From Planctomycetota bacterium (lineage in GTDB: Bacteria > Planctomycetota > UBA1135 > UBA2386), in NCBI GenBank assembly GCA_020638695.1, contig JACKIB010000023.1, positions 1 to 64,000 on the forward strand: 64,000 nucleotides of DNA. The letters are read 5' to 3'. The notes under the pieces are model-generated. The model saw only the letters and a program-made list of their open reading frames with translations, was not told the DNA's origin and searched no databases. Below, piece by piece: positions 35,517-44,219 of this stretch. Each line of letters starts with the position of its first letter. Position 1 is the stretch's first letter. The translations under genes and the position numbers were made by a program.

Positions 35517-36889
35517 AGTCCCGTCGTATCGTCATCGTGGAGGACGACGAGTCGTTCGCCACCGTGATCAGCCGCGAGCTGGAGCGCGGTGGCTGGCGGG
35601 TCAGGGTGTTCGCCGACGTGACCGGTGTCTGCGACGCGGTGCACGAGTTCATCCCCAACGTGATGTTGCTCGACCTGCGGCTCGCGCAGTCCTCCGGCTT
35701 GGGTCTGCTCCGCGAACTCCGCATGCAGGACGCCGATGTGCAGGTGGTCGTGCTCACCGCTCACGGGGCGGTTCCTGACGTCGTCGAAGCGATGCGACTC
35801 GGGGCGTACGACTTCCTCACCAAGCCGGTGCAGCTCGACATCCTCGAGCAGACCCTGGCCCGCGCGGTGGAGAAGAACGAGCTGCTGGTGGAGAATCGTC
35901 GCTTGCGACGCGAAGTCCGCGGGGTGACCCGGCTGGATTCGCTGTTCGGCGAGAGCCCGGCGATGGTGGAGTTGCGCCAGACGGTGCTCCGCGTGGCACA
36001 AGCCGCCAGCCACGTGCTGATCCTCGGGGAGAACGGAACCGGGAAGGAGCTCGTGGCGCGGTGCCTTCACGGCGAGAGCCGTCGAGTGGACAGTCCGTTC
36101 GTAGCGGTCAACTGCGGGGCGATCCCCACCGAGCTGGTCGAGAGCGAGCTGTTCGGGCACGAGGCGGGGGCGTTCACCGGAGCCAACCGCCGTCACCGCG
36201 GGTTGTTCGAGTCGGCGCACGGTGGCACGCTGTTCCTCGACGAGATCGGTGAACTCCCGTTGCACCTGCAGCCGGCACTGCTGCGCGCGGTGCAGAGTGG
36301 CGAAGTGCGTCGGGTCGGTGGTCGGGAAATGGAGCTGTTCGACGTGCGGGTGCTCGCCGCCACCAACCGTGACTTGGCCGATGCCGTTGCCTGTGGACAG
36401 TTCCGGGAGGATCTCTTCTACCGGCTTTCCGCGCTGCAAGTCGACGTGCCGCCGCTGCGCGACCGCGAAGAGGACGTCGTGTTGTTGGCCCGTCGCTTGC
36501 TCGCCGAATACTGCGCCGAGCACGGGCGCAACCTGCACTTTGCGGATGCCGCACTCCTGCGGTTGCGCTCCCATGACTGGCCAGGCAACGTCCGGGAGCT
36601 ACAGAACGTGATCACCCGCGTCGGGGTACTCGCCAACGGCCCCGAGGTCGGTATCGAAGACCTGGACGAGCTGGTGTTCGCGCGGCAGCAGGCCAAGGCC
36701 GTGGGGTTGCCGACCCTGTTGCTGGACGACTTGGAGCGGCTCGCCATCACCGAAGCCTTGGAACGCTGCGGTGGCGACAAGAAGCATGCCGCCAGGCAGC
36801 TCGGGATCGCCCTGAAGACTCTCTACAACAAGCTCGCCCGCTACGACCTCCGCGACCGCTACGTCACGACCCGTCAAACGCGAACCTGA
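35513..36889 (+). CDS. NtrC-family sigma-54-dependent response regulator
   Basis: Predicted 458-aa regulator. The receiver domain (residues 5-118) has VEDDE, the phosphorylated Asp in MLLDLRL near 54, and a C-terminal TKPVQ Lys. The AAA+ domain has Walker A GENGTGKE near 172, the sigma-54 contact loop GAFTGA near 219, Walker B GTLFLDEIGEL near 240, and RVLAATNRDL and RLSALQVDVPPLRDR. A Fis-type helix-turn-helix (HAARQLGIALKTLYNKL, near 424-440) ends the protein. The GTG start overlaps the kinase's stop. A sigma-54 promoter lies 15 bp after its stop codon, before the next gene. Confidence 0.93.
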   Translation: MKSRRIVIVEDDESFATVISRELERGGWRVRVFADVTGVCDAVHEFIPNVMLLDLRLAQSSGLGLLRELRMQDADVQVVVLTAHGAVPDVVEAMRLGAYDFLTKPVQLDILEQTLARAVEKNELLVENRRLRREVRGVTRLDSLFGESPAMVELRQTVLRVAQAASHVLILGENGTGKELVARCLHGESRRVDSPFVAVNCGAIPTELVESELFGHEAGAFTGANRRHRGLFESAHGGTLFLDEIGELPLHLQPALLRAVQSGEVRRVGGREMELFDVRVLAATNRDLADAVACGQFREDLFYRLSALQVDVPPLRDREEDVVLLARRLLAEYCAEHGRNLHFADAALLRLRSHDWPGNVRELQNVITRVGVLANGPEVGIEDLDELVFARQQAKAVGLPTLLLDDLERLAITEALERCGGDKKHAARQLGIALKTLYNKLARYDLRDRYVTTRQTRT

Positions 36890-36894
36890 CGTCA
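36887..36894. promoter_or_regulatory. TGACGTCA palindrome at the end of the regulator gene
   Basis: TGACGTCA is a perfect 8-bp palindrome 9 bp before the -24 element of the sigma-54 promoter. CGTCA also occurs twice just upstream (near 36862 and 36873). This could be a binding site for the adjacent regulator or a repressor, but it is closer to the promoter than usual NtrC enhancers and may be chance. Confidence 0.3.
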
Positions 36895-36903
36895 GCTTTC
36901 GTT

Positions 36904-36919
36904 TGGCACCGGGTTTGCA
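36904..36919 (+). promoter_or_regulatory. Sigma-54 (RpoN) promoter, -24/-12
   Basis: TGGCAC, five bases CGGGT, then TTGCA matches the RpoN consensus exactly, with GG (36905-36906) and GC (36917-36918) separated by 10 bp. Transcription would start near 36930, just before the ATG at 36934. It lies in a 44-bp gap directly after an NtrC-type regulator gene, so regulation of the downstream gene by that regulator is likely. Confidence 0.85.
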
Positions 36920-36933
36920 GGCTGCACCGCACC

Positions 36934-39615
36934 ATGCCTCGACCGACGCCGATCGACCTCGACACACTGCTGGCGGAGGCGGACTGGCTACGCGCCCAGA
37001 TCCACCGCGTGCTCGACGACCCTCATGCCACCGAGGACGTGGTTCAGGAGACTTGGCTGCGGGCGCTGCGCCAGCCGCCGCGGTGCGCCGATCAGCCGGC
37101 GGCCCTTCGCCGCTGGCTGGCCGTGGTGGCTCGCCACCTCGCGTTGCGCTGGAGTTCGCGGGAACGGTCCCGTCAGGAACGCGAGCAGGAAGTCGCCCTG
37201 CTGTTCGGGGCTTCGGACGAGAACGGCGAAGCGGAGCGGCGGCAGATGCACGCGATGCTCGGTCAACAAGTGCTGGCGTTGGCCGAGCCGTACCGAACTG
37301 CGGTGTTGCTGCGCTACTACGCCGGCATGAGCACCAGCGCACTGGCTGACCGCCTCGACATCAGCAACGCGGCCGCGCGGCAGCGGGTCGCGCGCGGCGT
37401 CGCGGAACTGCGCCGCCGGTTGGGCGGCCCGCGCAAGCGCACGGCCGTGGTGCCGCCGCCGCTGTTCGACCCGCGTCGGACGGCTTCACCCACGTGGCCG
37501 ATCGCCGGGCTGGCGGTGTGCGGGCTGGTGTTCAGCGCGGTGTGGTTGATCTGGCCGGGCGGCCAGGCTCCGGTGCCGACTGATGTGCGGATCGACAGCC
37601 CTGCTGCTGCGGTCGACGCGCCCGCCGAACGAGGGGAACCCAATGCGACCCGTACCCTGTTGGTCGAGCGCGACGCGGTGCCGATGGAAGTGCTGCGGGG
37701 TCACGTGCTCGATTCGCTGGGTCAGCCGGTTTTCGGCGCGTCGGTGACCGCGCGTCCCCCCGATCGCTCGGCGTCGAGCGTGCTGGGCGGATGGGGGCGC
37801 GATACCGACGCGGAGTGGTCGACCCGCAGCGACGCGGCGGGTGTGTTCACGTTGCGCTTGCCGCGCGGTACGTCGGTCGACCTGCGCGTGGAAGCGGCGG
37901 AGCACGCGGTGGCCTGGGTACCGGACCAACCGATGGAGAGTTCGTGCACGGTGCGGCTGGGCCCCAGTGGTCGCGTGCGCGGTGTGGTGCTCGGTGTGGC
38001 TGGTGCACCGGTCGAGGGTGCATCGCTGCGGCTCGGGCGAGTGTGGTATGCCAGTGGCGTGTTCCGCGAGATCGCACGATCGCGCACCGGCGCCGGGGGC
38101 GCGTTCTCCTTCGGACACTTGCCGAAGGGTCGCTATCTGGTCGATGTCGCGTGCTCCGGAGCGTCCGAGAGCAGAACGGTGGTCGATCTGGATCACGGTG
38201 AGGATGCGTCGCGCACCGTCGCGCTGCAAGCCGCCCGTCGCGTGACCGGGCAGGTCGTCGATGCGCGCTCCGGCGCACCGGTCGTGAACGCCACGGTCAC
38301 CGCCACGACCGGCCGATGGGCCAACGACCCGACGAGCTCATCGGTTCCGCCGGAGGCAGTCGGGCATTCCTGGTGCGGCGCGTCGACTCGGACCGACGTG
38401 CAGGGGCAGTTCGTCACCATGGCGTCGGTCGGAATCCGGCCGGCGCGGATCGTGGTGCGCGCGCCCGGGTACGCGAGTGGTGCCGCGGTACTCGAGCAGG
38501 GGGCTGCCGAACCGCTGCGGATCGCGTTGGTACCGGGCGTCGCGGTGACCGGACGTTGCGTGTCGTCGAGCGGTTTGCCGCTGGCGGGTGTCGCGGTCTG
38601 CGCGGTGGGGCGATCCGTGGCCGGTGAACTGGTTGCGGGCGGGTTTGCCGAGGCGAGGACCGACGCGGATGGCCGCTTCCGCCTCGAGGATCTCGACCCG
38701 GCCATTCCGCACGTCGTGCTGGCGCGAGCCCCGGGCCTCGGCGAGGTGTGGCGCGAGATCGTCTGGACTGCGGGGTCGGACGTGGGCACGCTCGAACTCG
38801 AGGCTGCCGGAAGCCTCGCCGGAGTGGTGCGCGATGCCGGAGGGAATCCGCTGCGTGGCACCTACGTGATCGCCGAGCCTGTCGGCGTCGCGCAACGTGT
38901 GGCCGCGGGTCGGCACCTGTGCCGCACCGACTCCCAGGGTGAGTTCCGTCTGGGCGGGCTCGGTCCGGGGGGCTACCGGGTCGTGGTCCCCGGCGCAGGT
39001 GAACGGTCCGTCCCCTGCCTGGAGCCGGGCGAAGCGCGCACCGGGCTGAACCCCGTCGTCGAAGCCCTGCCGATCTCCGGCGTGGTGACCGACGAACTTG
39101 GGGTCCCGGTGGTGCACGCGGCCGTGGTGCTGCGTTCCGAGGCTCCTGGGGCGCACCGCCGGATCCTGCGCGTGACGTGCGGGAAGGGGACGTTCCACTT
39201 CCCTGCGGTGGCGCCCGGACCCTACACAGTGAAAGTGCACCCGAACTCGCTCCACCTTCCGCACGGCGATCGGATGGTGCACTACGTGGTGCTCCACGGC
39301 ATTCCCGCGGGGAGTCGACACCTGGCGGTAGCACTGCCGTCCGCGCACCGGATCACCGGAACCGTGGTGCGCAACTCCGGCGCACCGGCGCGGCGTGCAA
39401 TGGTGTTCGCGCGCGATTCTAATGGGGAGGTTCTGACGTACGAGAACACCGATGAGCGTGGGGAGTTCGTGTTGCGGATGCCCCCGGGGGTGGTGGCCGA
39501 CCTGTACCTCGGACCCCGCGCGCGGCAGCCGTTGCTGCGCGGGGTGCGCGCTGGCGCACCGCCGGTTCGCCTCACGGCACCGTGTGCCGGTCGCGCCGGC
39601 CGCGGTGGCCAGTAG
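36934..39615 (+). CDS. ECF-like sigma domain fused to a membrane helix and carboxypeptidase-regulatory-like repeats
   Basis: Predicted 893-aa fusion. Residues about 8-75 match sigma-70 region 2 (DDPHATEDVVQETWLRAL). Residues about 105-165 match region 4 (LAEPYRTAVLLRYY...SALADRLDISNAAARQRVARG). One transmembrane helix follows (about 189-209), then roughly 680 residues of tandem carboxypeptidase-regulatory-like beta domains with repeated patterns such as GxVxDxxGxPVxGAxV and DAAGVFTLRLP. Extracytoplasmic repeats joined to a cytoplasmic sigma domain suggest a membrane-held sigma factor that responds to envelope or sugar signals, perhaps after release. The gene follows a sigma-54 promoter. It ends where a family C element fragment begins at 39616. 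Confidence 0.8.
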   Translation: MPRPTPIDLDTLLAEADWLRAQIHRVLDDPHATEDVVQETWLRALRQPPRCADQPAALRRWLAVVARHLALRWSSRERSRQEREQEVALLFGASDENGEAERRQMHAMLGQQVLALAEPYRTAVLLRYYAGMSTSALADRLDISNAAARQRVARGVAELRRRLGGPRKRTAVVPPPLFDPRRTASPTWPIAGLAVCGLVFSAVWLIWPGGQAPVPTDVRIDSPAAAVDAPAERGEPNATRTLLVERDAVPMEVLRGHVLDSLGQPVFGASVTARPPDRSASSVLGGWGRDTDAEWSTRSDAAGVFTLRLPRGTSVDLRVEAAEHAVAWVPDQPMESSCTVRLGPSGRVRGVVLGVAGAPVEGASLRLGRVWYASGVFREIARSRTGAGGAFSFGHLPKGRYLVDVACSGASESRTVVDLDHGEDASRTVALQAARRVTGQVVDARSGAPVVNATVTATTGRWANDPTSSSVPPEAVGHSWCGASTRTDVQGQFVTMASVGIRPARIVVRAPGYASGAAVLEQGAAEPLRIALVPGVAVTGRCVSSSGLPLAGVAVCAVGRSVAGELVAGGFAEARTDADGRFRLEDLDPAIPHVVLARAPGLGEVWREIVWTAGSDVGTLELEAAGSLAGVVRDAGGNPLRGTYVIAEPVGVAQRVAAGRHLCRTDSQGEFRLGGLGPGGYRVVVPGAGERSVPCLEPGEARTGLNPVVEALPISGVVTDELGVPVVHAAVVLRSEAPGAHRRILRVTCGKGTFHFPAVAPGPYTVKVHPNSLHLPHGDRMVHYVVLHGIPAGSRHLAVALPSAHRITGTVVRNSGAPARRAMVFARDSNGEVLTYENTDERGEFVLRMPPGVVADLYLGPRARQPLLRGVRAGAPPVRLTAPCAGRAGRGGQ

Positions 39616-39681
39616 CGTTCGACGAAGCCAGCAGCGAACTTGCGCGATCGCAGCAGCTCGGTCATGAATAGTTCGGGCTAG
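39616..39681. repeat. Truncated family C element (right half)
   Basis: 66 bases nearly identical to the right end of the family C element at 59724-59789, including its terminal TTCATGA-type inverted repeat and CTAG. It begins at the base after the sigma-fusion gene's stop codon and shares its CTAG with the family A element that follows. Confidence 0.75.
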
Positions 39682-39845
39682 GAGTCTGCGCCACAGAATG
39701 ACAACCCATGAGATCCGCGCCTTCCAGCACCCGTCACCACCCGAAATCCTCGCCGAATCCACCAATTCGGCTGTGTTTTCGGGCGGCGACCTGCGCCGAA
39801 ATCCACGAACCTCCTGAGTCACCCTTCTGTGGCGCAGACTCCTAG
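39678..39845. mobile_element. MITE-like element, family A (copy 2)
   Basis: 168 bp bounded by CTAG on both sides. Just inside are perfect inverted repeats GGAGTCTGCGCCACAGAA. The interior is non-coding; a minus-strand frame through it has no family support. It differs from the copy at 59786-59953 at only a few bases. Terminal inverted repeats plus a CTAG target fit a non-autonomous element mobilised by an IS630- or IS5-type transposase, none of which is in this window. Confidence 0.8.
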
Positions 39846-39885
39846 GCATTTGCGACCTTTCGCTCGCTGCCCGGTGGGCGCCGGC

Positions 39886-39891
39886 TAGTCT
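39886..39891 (+). promoter_or_regulatory. -10-like hexamer TAGTCT
   Basis: Ends 8 nt before the ATG at 39900, predicting a near-leaderless transcript for the small membrane protein gene. Confidence 0.35.
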
Positions 39892-39899
39892 GCTCGACG

Positions 39900-40346
39900 A
39901 TGAACACGGTGGGCTTGCGATCCGCCATCCTGGAGTCGCGGTTGGGTTCGTGCTGGAAGTGCATGAGCCTCACGGCGGTGTTGTTGGTGGCCAGCGTCGT
40001 GCTGACCGTCGAGGCGGCGAACTGGGAGGATGGCGCACCCGGCGGCGACGGGTTCTGGCTGCTGGTGGCGACCATCGCGACCGTGGTGTTCGCGCTGCTC
40101 GGCGCTGCGCACGCGGTCACGTTCGTGTTGCGGCGCACGCTGTGGCGCGAGCGGCCTGTGCGTGACGAACGGACCCAGCCACACCGTGGCCCGAAGGCGA
40201 ATCACCTCCCACGCACGCCTCCCAGTCGTCGGATCGCGTCGGACGGAATGCCACGCGATCCGGAAGCGAGCCCTCACACGATCACCGTGGACGTGTCGCC
40301 GCCGCAACCCGGCCACGAACCGCGGGAACCTGGCGCTGACCGCTGA
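39900..40346 (+). CDS. Small two-helix membrane protein, DUF3624-like
   Basis: Predicted 148-aa protein. LGSCWKCM near residues 16-23 precedes two hydrophobic helices (about 24-40 and 50-76), then a basic, Pro-rich cytoplasmic tail of about 70 residues. The C-x2-C before the first helix resembles the arrangement in small DUF3624 proteins, a weak match made from memory. Function is unknown. Its stop lies 4 bp from that of the convergent secreted-protein gene. Confidence 0.55.
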   Translation: MNTVGLRSAILESRLGSCWKCMSLTAVLLVASVVLTVEAANWEDGAPGGDGFWLLVATIATVVFALLGAAHAVTFVLRRTLWRERPVRDERTQPHRGPKANHLPRTPPSRRIASDGMPRDPEASPHTITVDVSPPQPGHEPREPGADR

Positions 40347-40350
40347 GCGG

Positions 40351-41424
40351 TCAGTTGTACCCAGTGACCAGCGCGCCGGACGAGAACGGTCCGAGGCCGG
40401 TCGTCGCCGACACCGAGGTGGCGTAGGTGTAGCGGAACGCGCCGAACGTGTTCGATGCGCTGGGCATCGCCGTCCTGCAACCGTTGCTGAGCGCGATGCC
40501 TCCGGGCGACCCGGGATCGAGCGCGAACGCCTGGGTGTAGATCGGCACCTGGATCGCCGTGGCCAGGTACGGCAGATTCTGCAGCGCCTGCACATCGGTG
40601 CCGTGCAGACTGGCCGTGCCGAGCGGCACCATCGCAACCGGGTTGGTGTAGAGCACTTCGCACCAGCCAGGGATCGGGAACCCGAGTTTGGACAACCCGA
40701 TCGCCACCGCCACGCTCTGTAGTGCTGGGGCGTTCCCGGTCAGCAACCTCAGCCGCATCGGATGCAGCGCGTGGTTCTGGCCGAAGTTCGACATGGTGAC
40801 GCGGTGCGCCATGTTGGCGGAGCGATTCGTCGCGCGGCACCCGTCCAACTCGACCGTAGCCGCGGCGGTGGCGTATGGCAGCACGGTGCCGACGCGTTCC
40901 ACGACGTAGCCGGTGTTGCGCGGCGCCGTGCTGTTCTGCATGAAGATCTCCCAGACCACGTCGTCGACGGCGTTGTGGACGAACGGTGTGGTGAAGGAGA
41001 TCGTCAAGTCCCACGCGAGCATCTGCGAGGGGCTCTTCGGTTGGCTCCAGTCTGGCAGTGCGACGGTGGTTTCCGGAAGCACGAGGGTCGGTGTCCCGGT
41101 GAAGTTGTTCGAGAACTGGTTGCCGAAAGTGGTACGCGAGCCGTGGCCCATGCGCAGCAAGATCGACGCCGTGCGTGATGTCGCACTCGGGTTGGCGCCC
41201 TTCACCCCCCGGCGAAACGACATGCTGGACAGCGGCGCGGGGCTTGCACCGGGCCAGGCGCGGTGCACCTCCATGTAGTGGCACGCCGCCTCGGCGTCGA
41301 ACGGCAGTGCAAGACTGCCGCCGCCATCGGTGAGGTCGAGCTCCGCCGGAAGGGTCCACGTCTGGGCGGCGGCGTGGAATGCGAGCAGCGCGGAGGCGAT
41401 GCAGAGTCTGACGAGGCGAGTCAC
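40351..41424 (-). CDS. Secreted protein, paralogue of the one at 1418-2494
   Basis: Predicted 357-aa exported protein with a GTG start at 41424 and a signal peptide (residues 1-20, ending AAAQ). The core contains FSNNFTGTPTLVLPE near residue 125, the counterpart of the repeat-like stretch in the other paralogue, and PFVHNAVDDVVWEI near 165. The C-terminal half carries GWCEVLY, PLGTASL and GIALSNG, the shared beta-rich module pattern. No enzyme motif is seen. Confidence 0.7.
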   Translation of the reverse strand: MTRLVRLCIASALLAFHAAAQTWTLPAELDLTDGGGSLALPFDAEAACHYMEVHRAWPGASPAPLSSMSFRRGVKGANPSATSRTASILLRMGHGSRTTFGNQFSNNFTGTPTLVLPETTVALPDWSQPKSPSQMLAWDLTISFTTPFVHNAVDDVVWEIFMQNSTAPRNTGYVVERVGTVLPYATAAATVELDGCRATNRSANMAHRVTMSNFGQNHALHPMRLRLLTGNAPALQSVAVAIGLSKLGFPIPGWCEVLYTNPVAMVPLGTASLHGTDVQALQNLPYLATAIQVPIYTQAFALDPGSPGGIALSNGCRTAMPSASNTFGAFRYTYATSVSATTGLGPFSSGALVTGYN

Positions 41425-41546
41425 GGGTTGCGCGCGGTGCGCGTATCAGTCTACCGCACCAGAGGTCCGTTGGCATGGCGCAGTCTCGGCGCGAGACTGC
41501 GCCGCAAGCTGCAGGCGTGCTCCCACCGCGGCGGTGCGGCGAGTGA

Positions 41547-44219
41547 CTACCGAGTCGGCGTTCGCACCGCCCGCACCAGGACCTTCTGGCCGCCGGGCGG
41601 TTGGAACGAGAGTACGGCGATGCCGTCGCGGTGCGTCAGCTCCGGTGGTGCGGCACCCCGGATCGCCCGTCGGAACGCCGCGAAATCCCGCGGGTGCTCG
41701 AGTCCGGGTGGGGCGACGACCGCGCTCTCGGCGACCACCACGAAACCCACCGTCGCGCCGAGGCAGCGGTAGCGGCGCAGGCCACCGGCGGGCGGCTCGA
41801 ACGCGCCCGGCCGACTGACGAACACCGCCACATGGAAGTCCCCGTCGCGCCCGAAGATCCAGCTGCCCTCCTGTTCGACCGCCAACGACTCCGGCATCAG
41901 CAGACTCGCTTGCTGCGTCGGTTCGGTCTGCGGGAAGGCGTACAGCGCCAGCAGGGTGTTCTGATCCTGCTCGATGTATTCGAACGGAGAGCCGCCCACC
42001 AGCTTGTCGCGCGACGTGTAGGGGCTGTCGCGCAGCAGCGGCCGCATGACGAAGGGGTCCTCGGGGAAGAACTTCGCCAGTTCGTCGATCGAGGCGTACG
42101 GGTGGACCGAGAACAGAGTGCGGCGGGGCGCTTTGCTCGACCACGTCAGTCCCCAGGAGTGTTGCTGGAACGGTGCCACCAGCCCGCCCGGGATCGAGCC
42201 CATTCCGAAGGTGCGCGTCATGTAGGTGTACCGCTGCACGGCCACGTTGCGCTGCTCGCAGTTGCGCAGGAAGTCGTGGCTGCACTCCGTCTCGCGACGC
42301 ACATAGGGACGGGTGCGGTCGTTGGCCAGGGCGCGCAGCGGCGCCGGAGGTTGGTACCACGAGTACGCGGCGATCGCCGCCCACGGTGCGACCAACGGTG
42401 GCATCGCGATTCCCCCCGCGTACAGGAAGTGGTACACGGCAACCGGATGGGAGTTCGCGGCGAACAGTTCGCCGGGCGAGGCGTGTGCGTGTGCTCCGCA
42501 CCAAGCTCCGCCCAGGGAGTCGCCGAGGTAGTCCTCGAGCAACAGGTCGATCAGCTCGGCTGCCAGTCTCTGCAGCGAACCGTCCGCGGCAAAGTCGTAC
42601 AGCAACAGGAGCGCGGACACGAACCGCGGCAGGCAGCCCGGTGCGTCGAACTCGATTGCGCCGGACTTCGTGATGTGGGCGGCGAACTGCCGGAGCCAGG
42701 CCTCGGCTTCTCGGTAGTTGTCGAGGGTGGAGCGGCCGTTGAACCACGCGTCCGCTGCGGTGCCTGGGAAGGTCTGCGCGGCGAGCAGCAGGGACACGTA
42801 GTACATCGTCCACTGGCTCTCGCCGGTGCCGCGCAGCATCGGCGTGCCGGTCACCGTGCTGGCAAGCTGGTGTGTCACCGGATCTGGCATGCGAGCGCGG
42901 CAGTGCAGGAACAGCGCCATGGCCTGAAGCCGGGACTCCGGCCGCCGGTCCCTGCGCTCCAGGGACGCCTTGACCCGGCCCCAGAGCTCGGGCTGCGGGC
43001 TGCCCTCCTTCAGTTGGGCGAGCGCCTGTGCGAACAGCCCGGCTCGACCGGCTTCGAGCGCATCCTCGTCGGCGACCGCCCGCGCGACCGTGCGCGATCG
43101 GGTCGAGTACTCGGGGTCAGCGACGGGTCGGGCGGGGTAGCGTGGAGTGCGCGGTGGGTCGAGGTGACCGATTCGGTTGGAGTGTGGTTCGGCCGGGAGG
43201 TTGGGAACCGGGGCGTAGCAGACCGACTTCACCAATGGGCTCTCGAGTGCGAACCGCGTCCACAACAGCCCGGAGGTGCTCGAGTACAAGCCGTGGGTCG
43301 TACCGATGTGCACCGTGCGTGGCTCGTCGGGGTCGAACACGATGTCGAGCACCTGCAGGTCGGACCGCAGCCCGTCGTTGGCGACCCGCCAGCTCGCGCC
43401 GCCGTCGCGGGAGATCCACACGCCGCCGGTTCCACCGCAGTACAGCACCGCAGGGTCGACCGGGTCGAGCGCCAGTGCCGAGCACGTGTCGGGTGAGCCG
43501 GGGAGCCGGGACCAGGTGGCACCGTGATCCGTGGTCGACCACACGCCGTCGCCGTCGGTCGCGGCCCACAGCAGGGCGGGGTTGGCTGGTTGCTGAAGCA
43601 GTCGCCGCACCCGCAGATACGGGCCGCTGCGTCGGAAGTCGAGTTGTGCGGTGTCGGCGATGAACACTCCGCGATCGGTGGCCGCCCAGATCTTGTCGCG
43701 GTGCCGCGCGTCGACCTGGACCTGATGGCAGAACGAGAACGCGGGTGTGGCCTTGAACGGCTGCCAGGGGTTGCCAGCCGCGGTGATGTCCGGAGCCTGG
43801 AACACGCCGCGCGCCGTCGCGGCGAACGCGCGCGCGGGATTGCGGGGGTCGAGACACACCCGCTGCACGTCGTGCACCTCGATTCCACCGGTCAGCCAGA
43901 ACGACTTCCCCGCGTCGCGGCTGACGAACACGCCCTGATCGGTGGACGCGTAGATCCACTTGCCGTCGCGGCTCGCGGTGACGTGGTTGGTCGGCATCTG
44001 CGGCCAGCCGAGGATCTCCCACTTGTTGGGGCCCGGGTCGTGGCGCTTCAACCCGCTGAACCGCGCCTGCAGGTCGAACGCCAACCCGAGGTCGGGCCCG
44101 ATCGCCACCAGCAGCCGCTCGGGTGGGCGCTGGGGTTTGCTCGGTTCGGCTGTCGGAAACGTGCACGATCCGGTCCACGCCAGCACGGCGAGGGCGGAGA
44201 TCGCGAATCGTCGGTTCAT
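41547..44219 (-). CDS. Exported BNR-repeat protein with a C-terminal helical-barrel-like domain
   Basis: Predicted 890-aa protein. The start at 44219 gives a compact signal (MNRRFAISALAVLAWTGSC), possibly a lipoprotein; longer in-frame starts lie at 44240 and 44258. Residues about 60-400 hold BNR/Asp-box repeats such as SRDAGKSFW, TTDHGATWS and SRDGGASWR, each in a propeller blade with xxVYAATxxGVF-type strands. A Pro-rich linker follows. Residues about 450-890 are helix-rich with conserved-looking GAWCGAHAHASPGELFAANSH, like alpha/alpha barrels of polysaccharide-active proteins, but no family is recognised with confidence. It may act on an extracellular glycan. Confidence 0.68.
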   Translation of the reverse strand: MNRRFAISALAVLAWTGSCTFPTAEPSKPQRPPERLLVAIGPDLGLAFDLQARFSGLKRHDPGPNKWEILGWPQMPTNHVTASRDGKWIYASTDQGVFVSRDAGKSFWLTGGIEVHDVQRVCLDPRNPARAFAATARGVFQAPDITAAGNPWQPFKATPAFSFCHQVQVDARHRDKIWAATDRGVFIADTAQLDFRRSGPYLRVRRLLQQPANPALLWAATDGDGVWSTTDHGATWSRLPGSPDTCSALALDPVDPAVLYCGGTGGVWISRDGGASWRVANDGLRSDLQVLDIVFDPDEPRTVHIGTTHGLYSSTSGLLWTRFALESPLVKSVCYAPVPNLPAEPHSNRIGHLDPPRTPRYPARPVADPEYSTRSRTVARAVADEDALEAGRAGLFAQALAQLKEGSPQPELWGRVKASLERRDRRPESRLQAMALFLHCRARMPDPVTHQLASTVTGTPMLRGTGESQWTMYYVSLLLAAQTFPGTAADAWFNGRSTLDNYREAEAWLRQFAAHITKSGAIEFDAPGCLPRFVSALLLLYDFAADGSLQRLAAELIDLLLEDYLGDSLGGAWCGAHAHASPGELFAANSHPVAVYHFLYAGGIAMPPLVAPWAAIAAYSWYQPPAPLRALANDRTRPYVRRETECSHDFLRNCEQRNVAVQRYTYMTRTFGMGSIPGGLVAPFQQHSWGLTWSSKAPRRTLFSVHPYASIDELAKFFPEDPFVMRPLLRDSPYTSRDKLVGGSPFEYIEQDQNTLLALYAFPQTEPTQQASLLMPESLAVEQEGSWIFGRDGDFHVAVFVSRPGAFEPPAGGLRRYRCLGATVGFVVVAESAVVAPPGLEHPRDFAAFRRAIRGAAPPELTHRDGIAVLSFQPPGGQKVLVRAVRTPTR

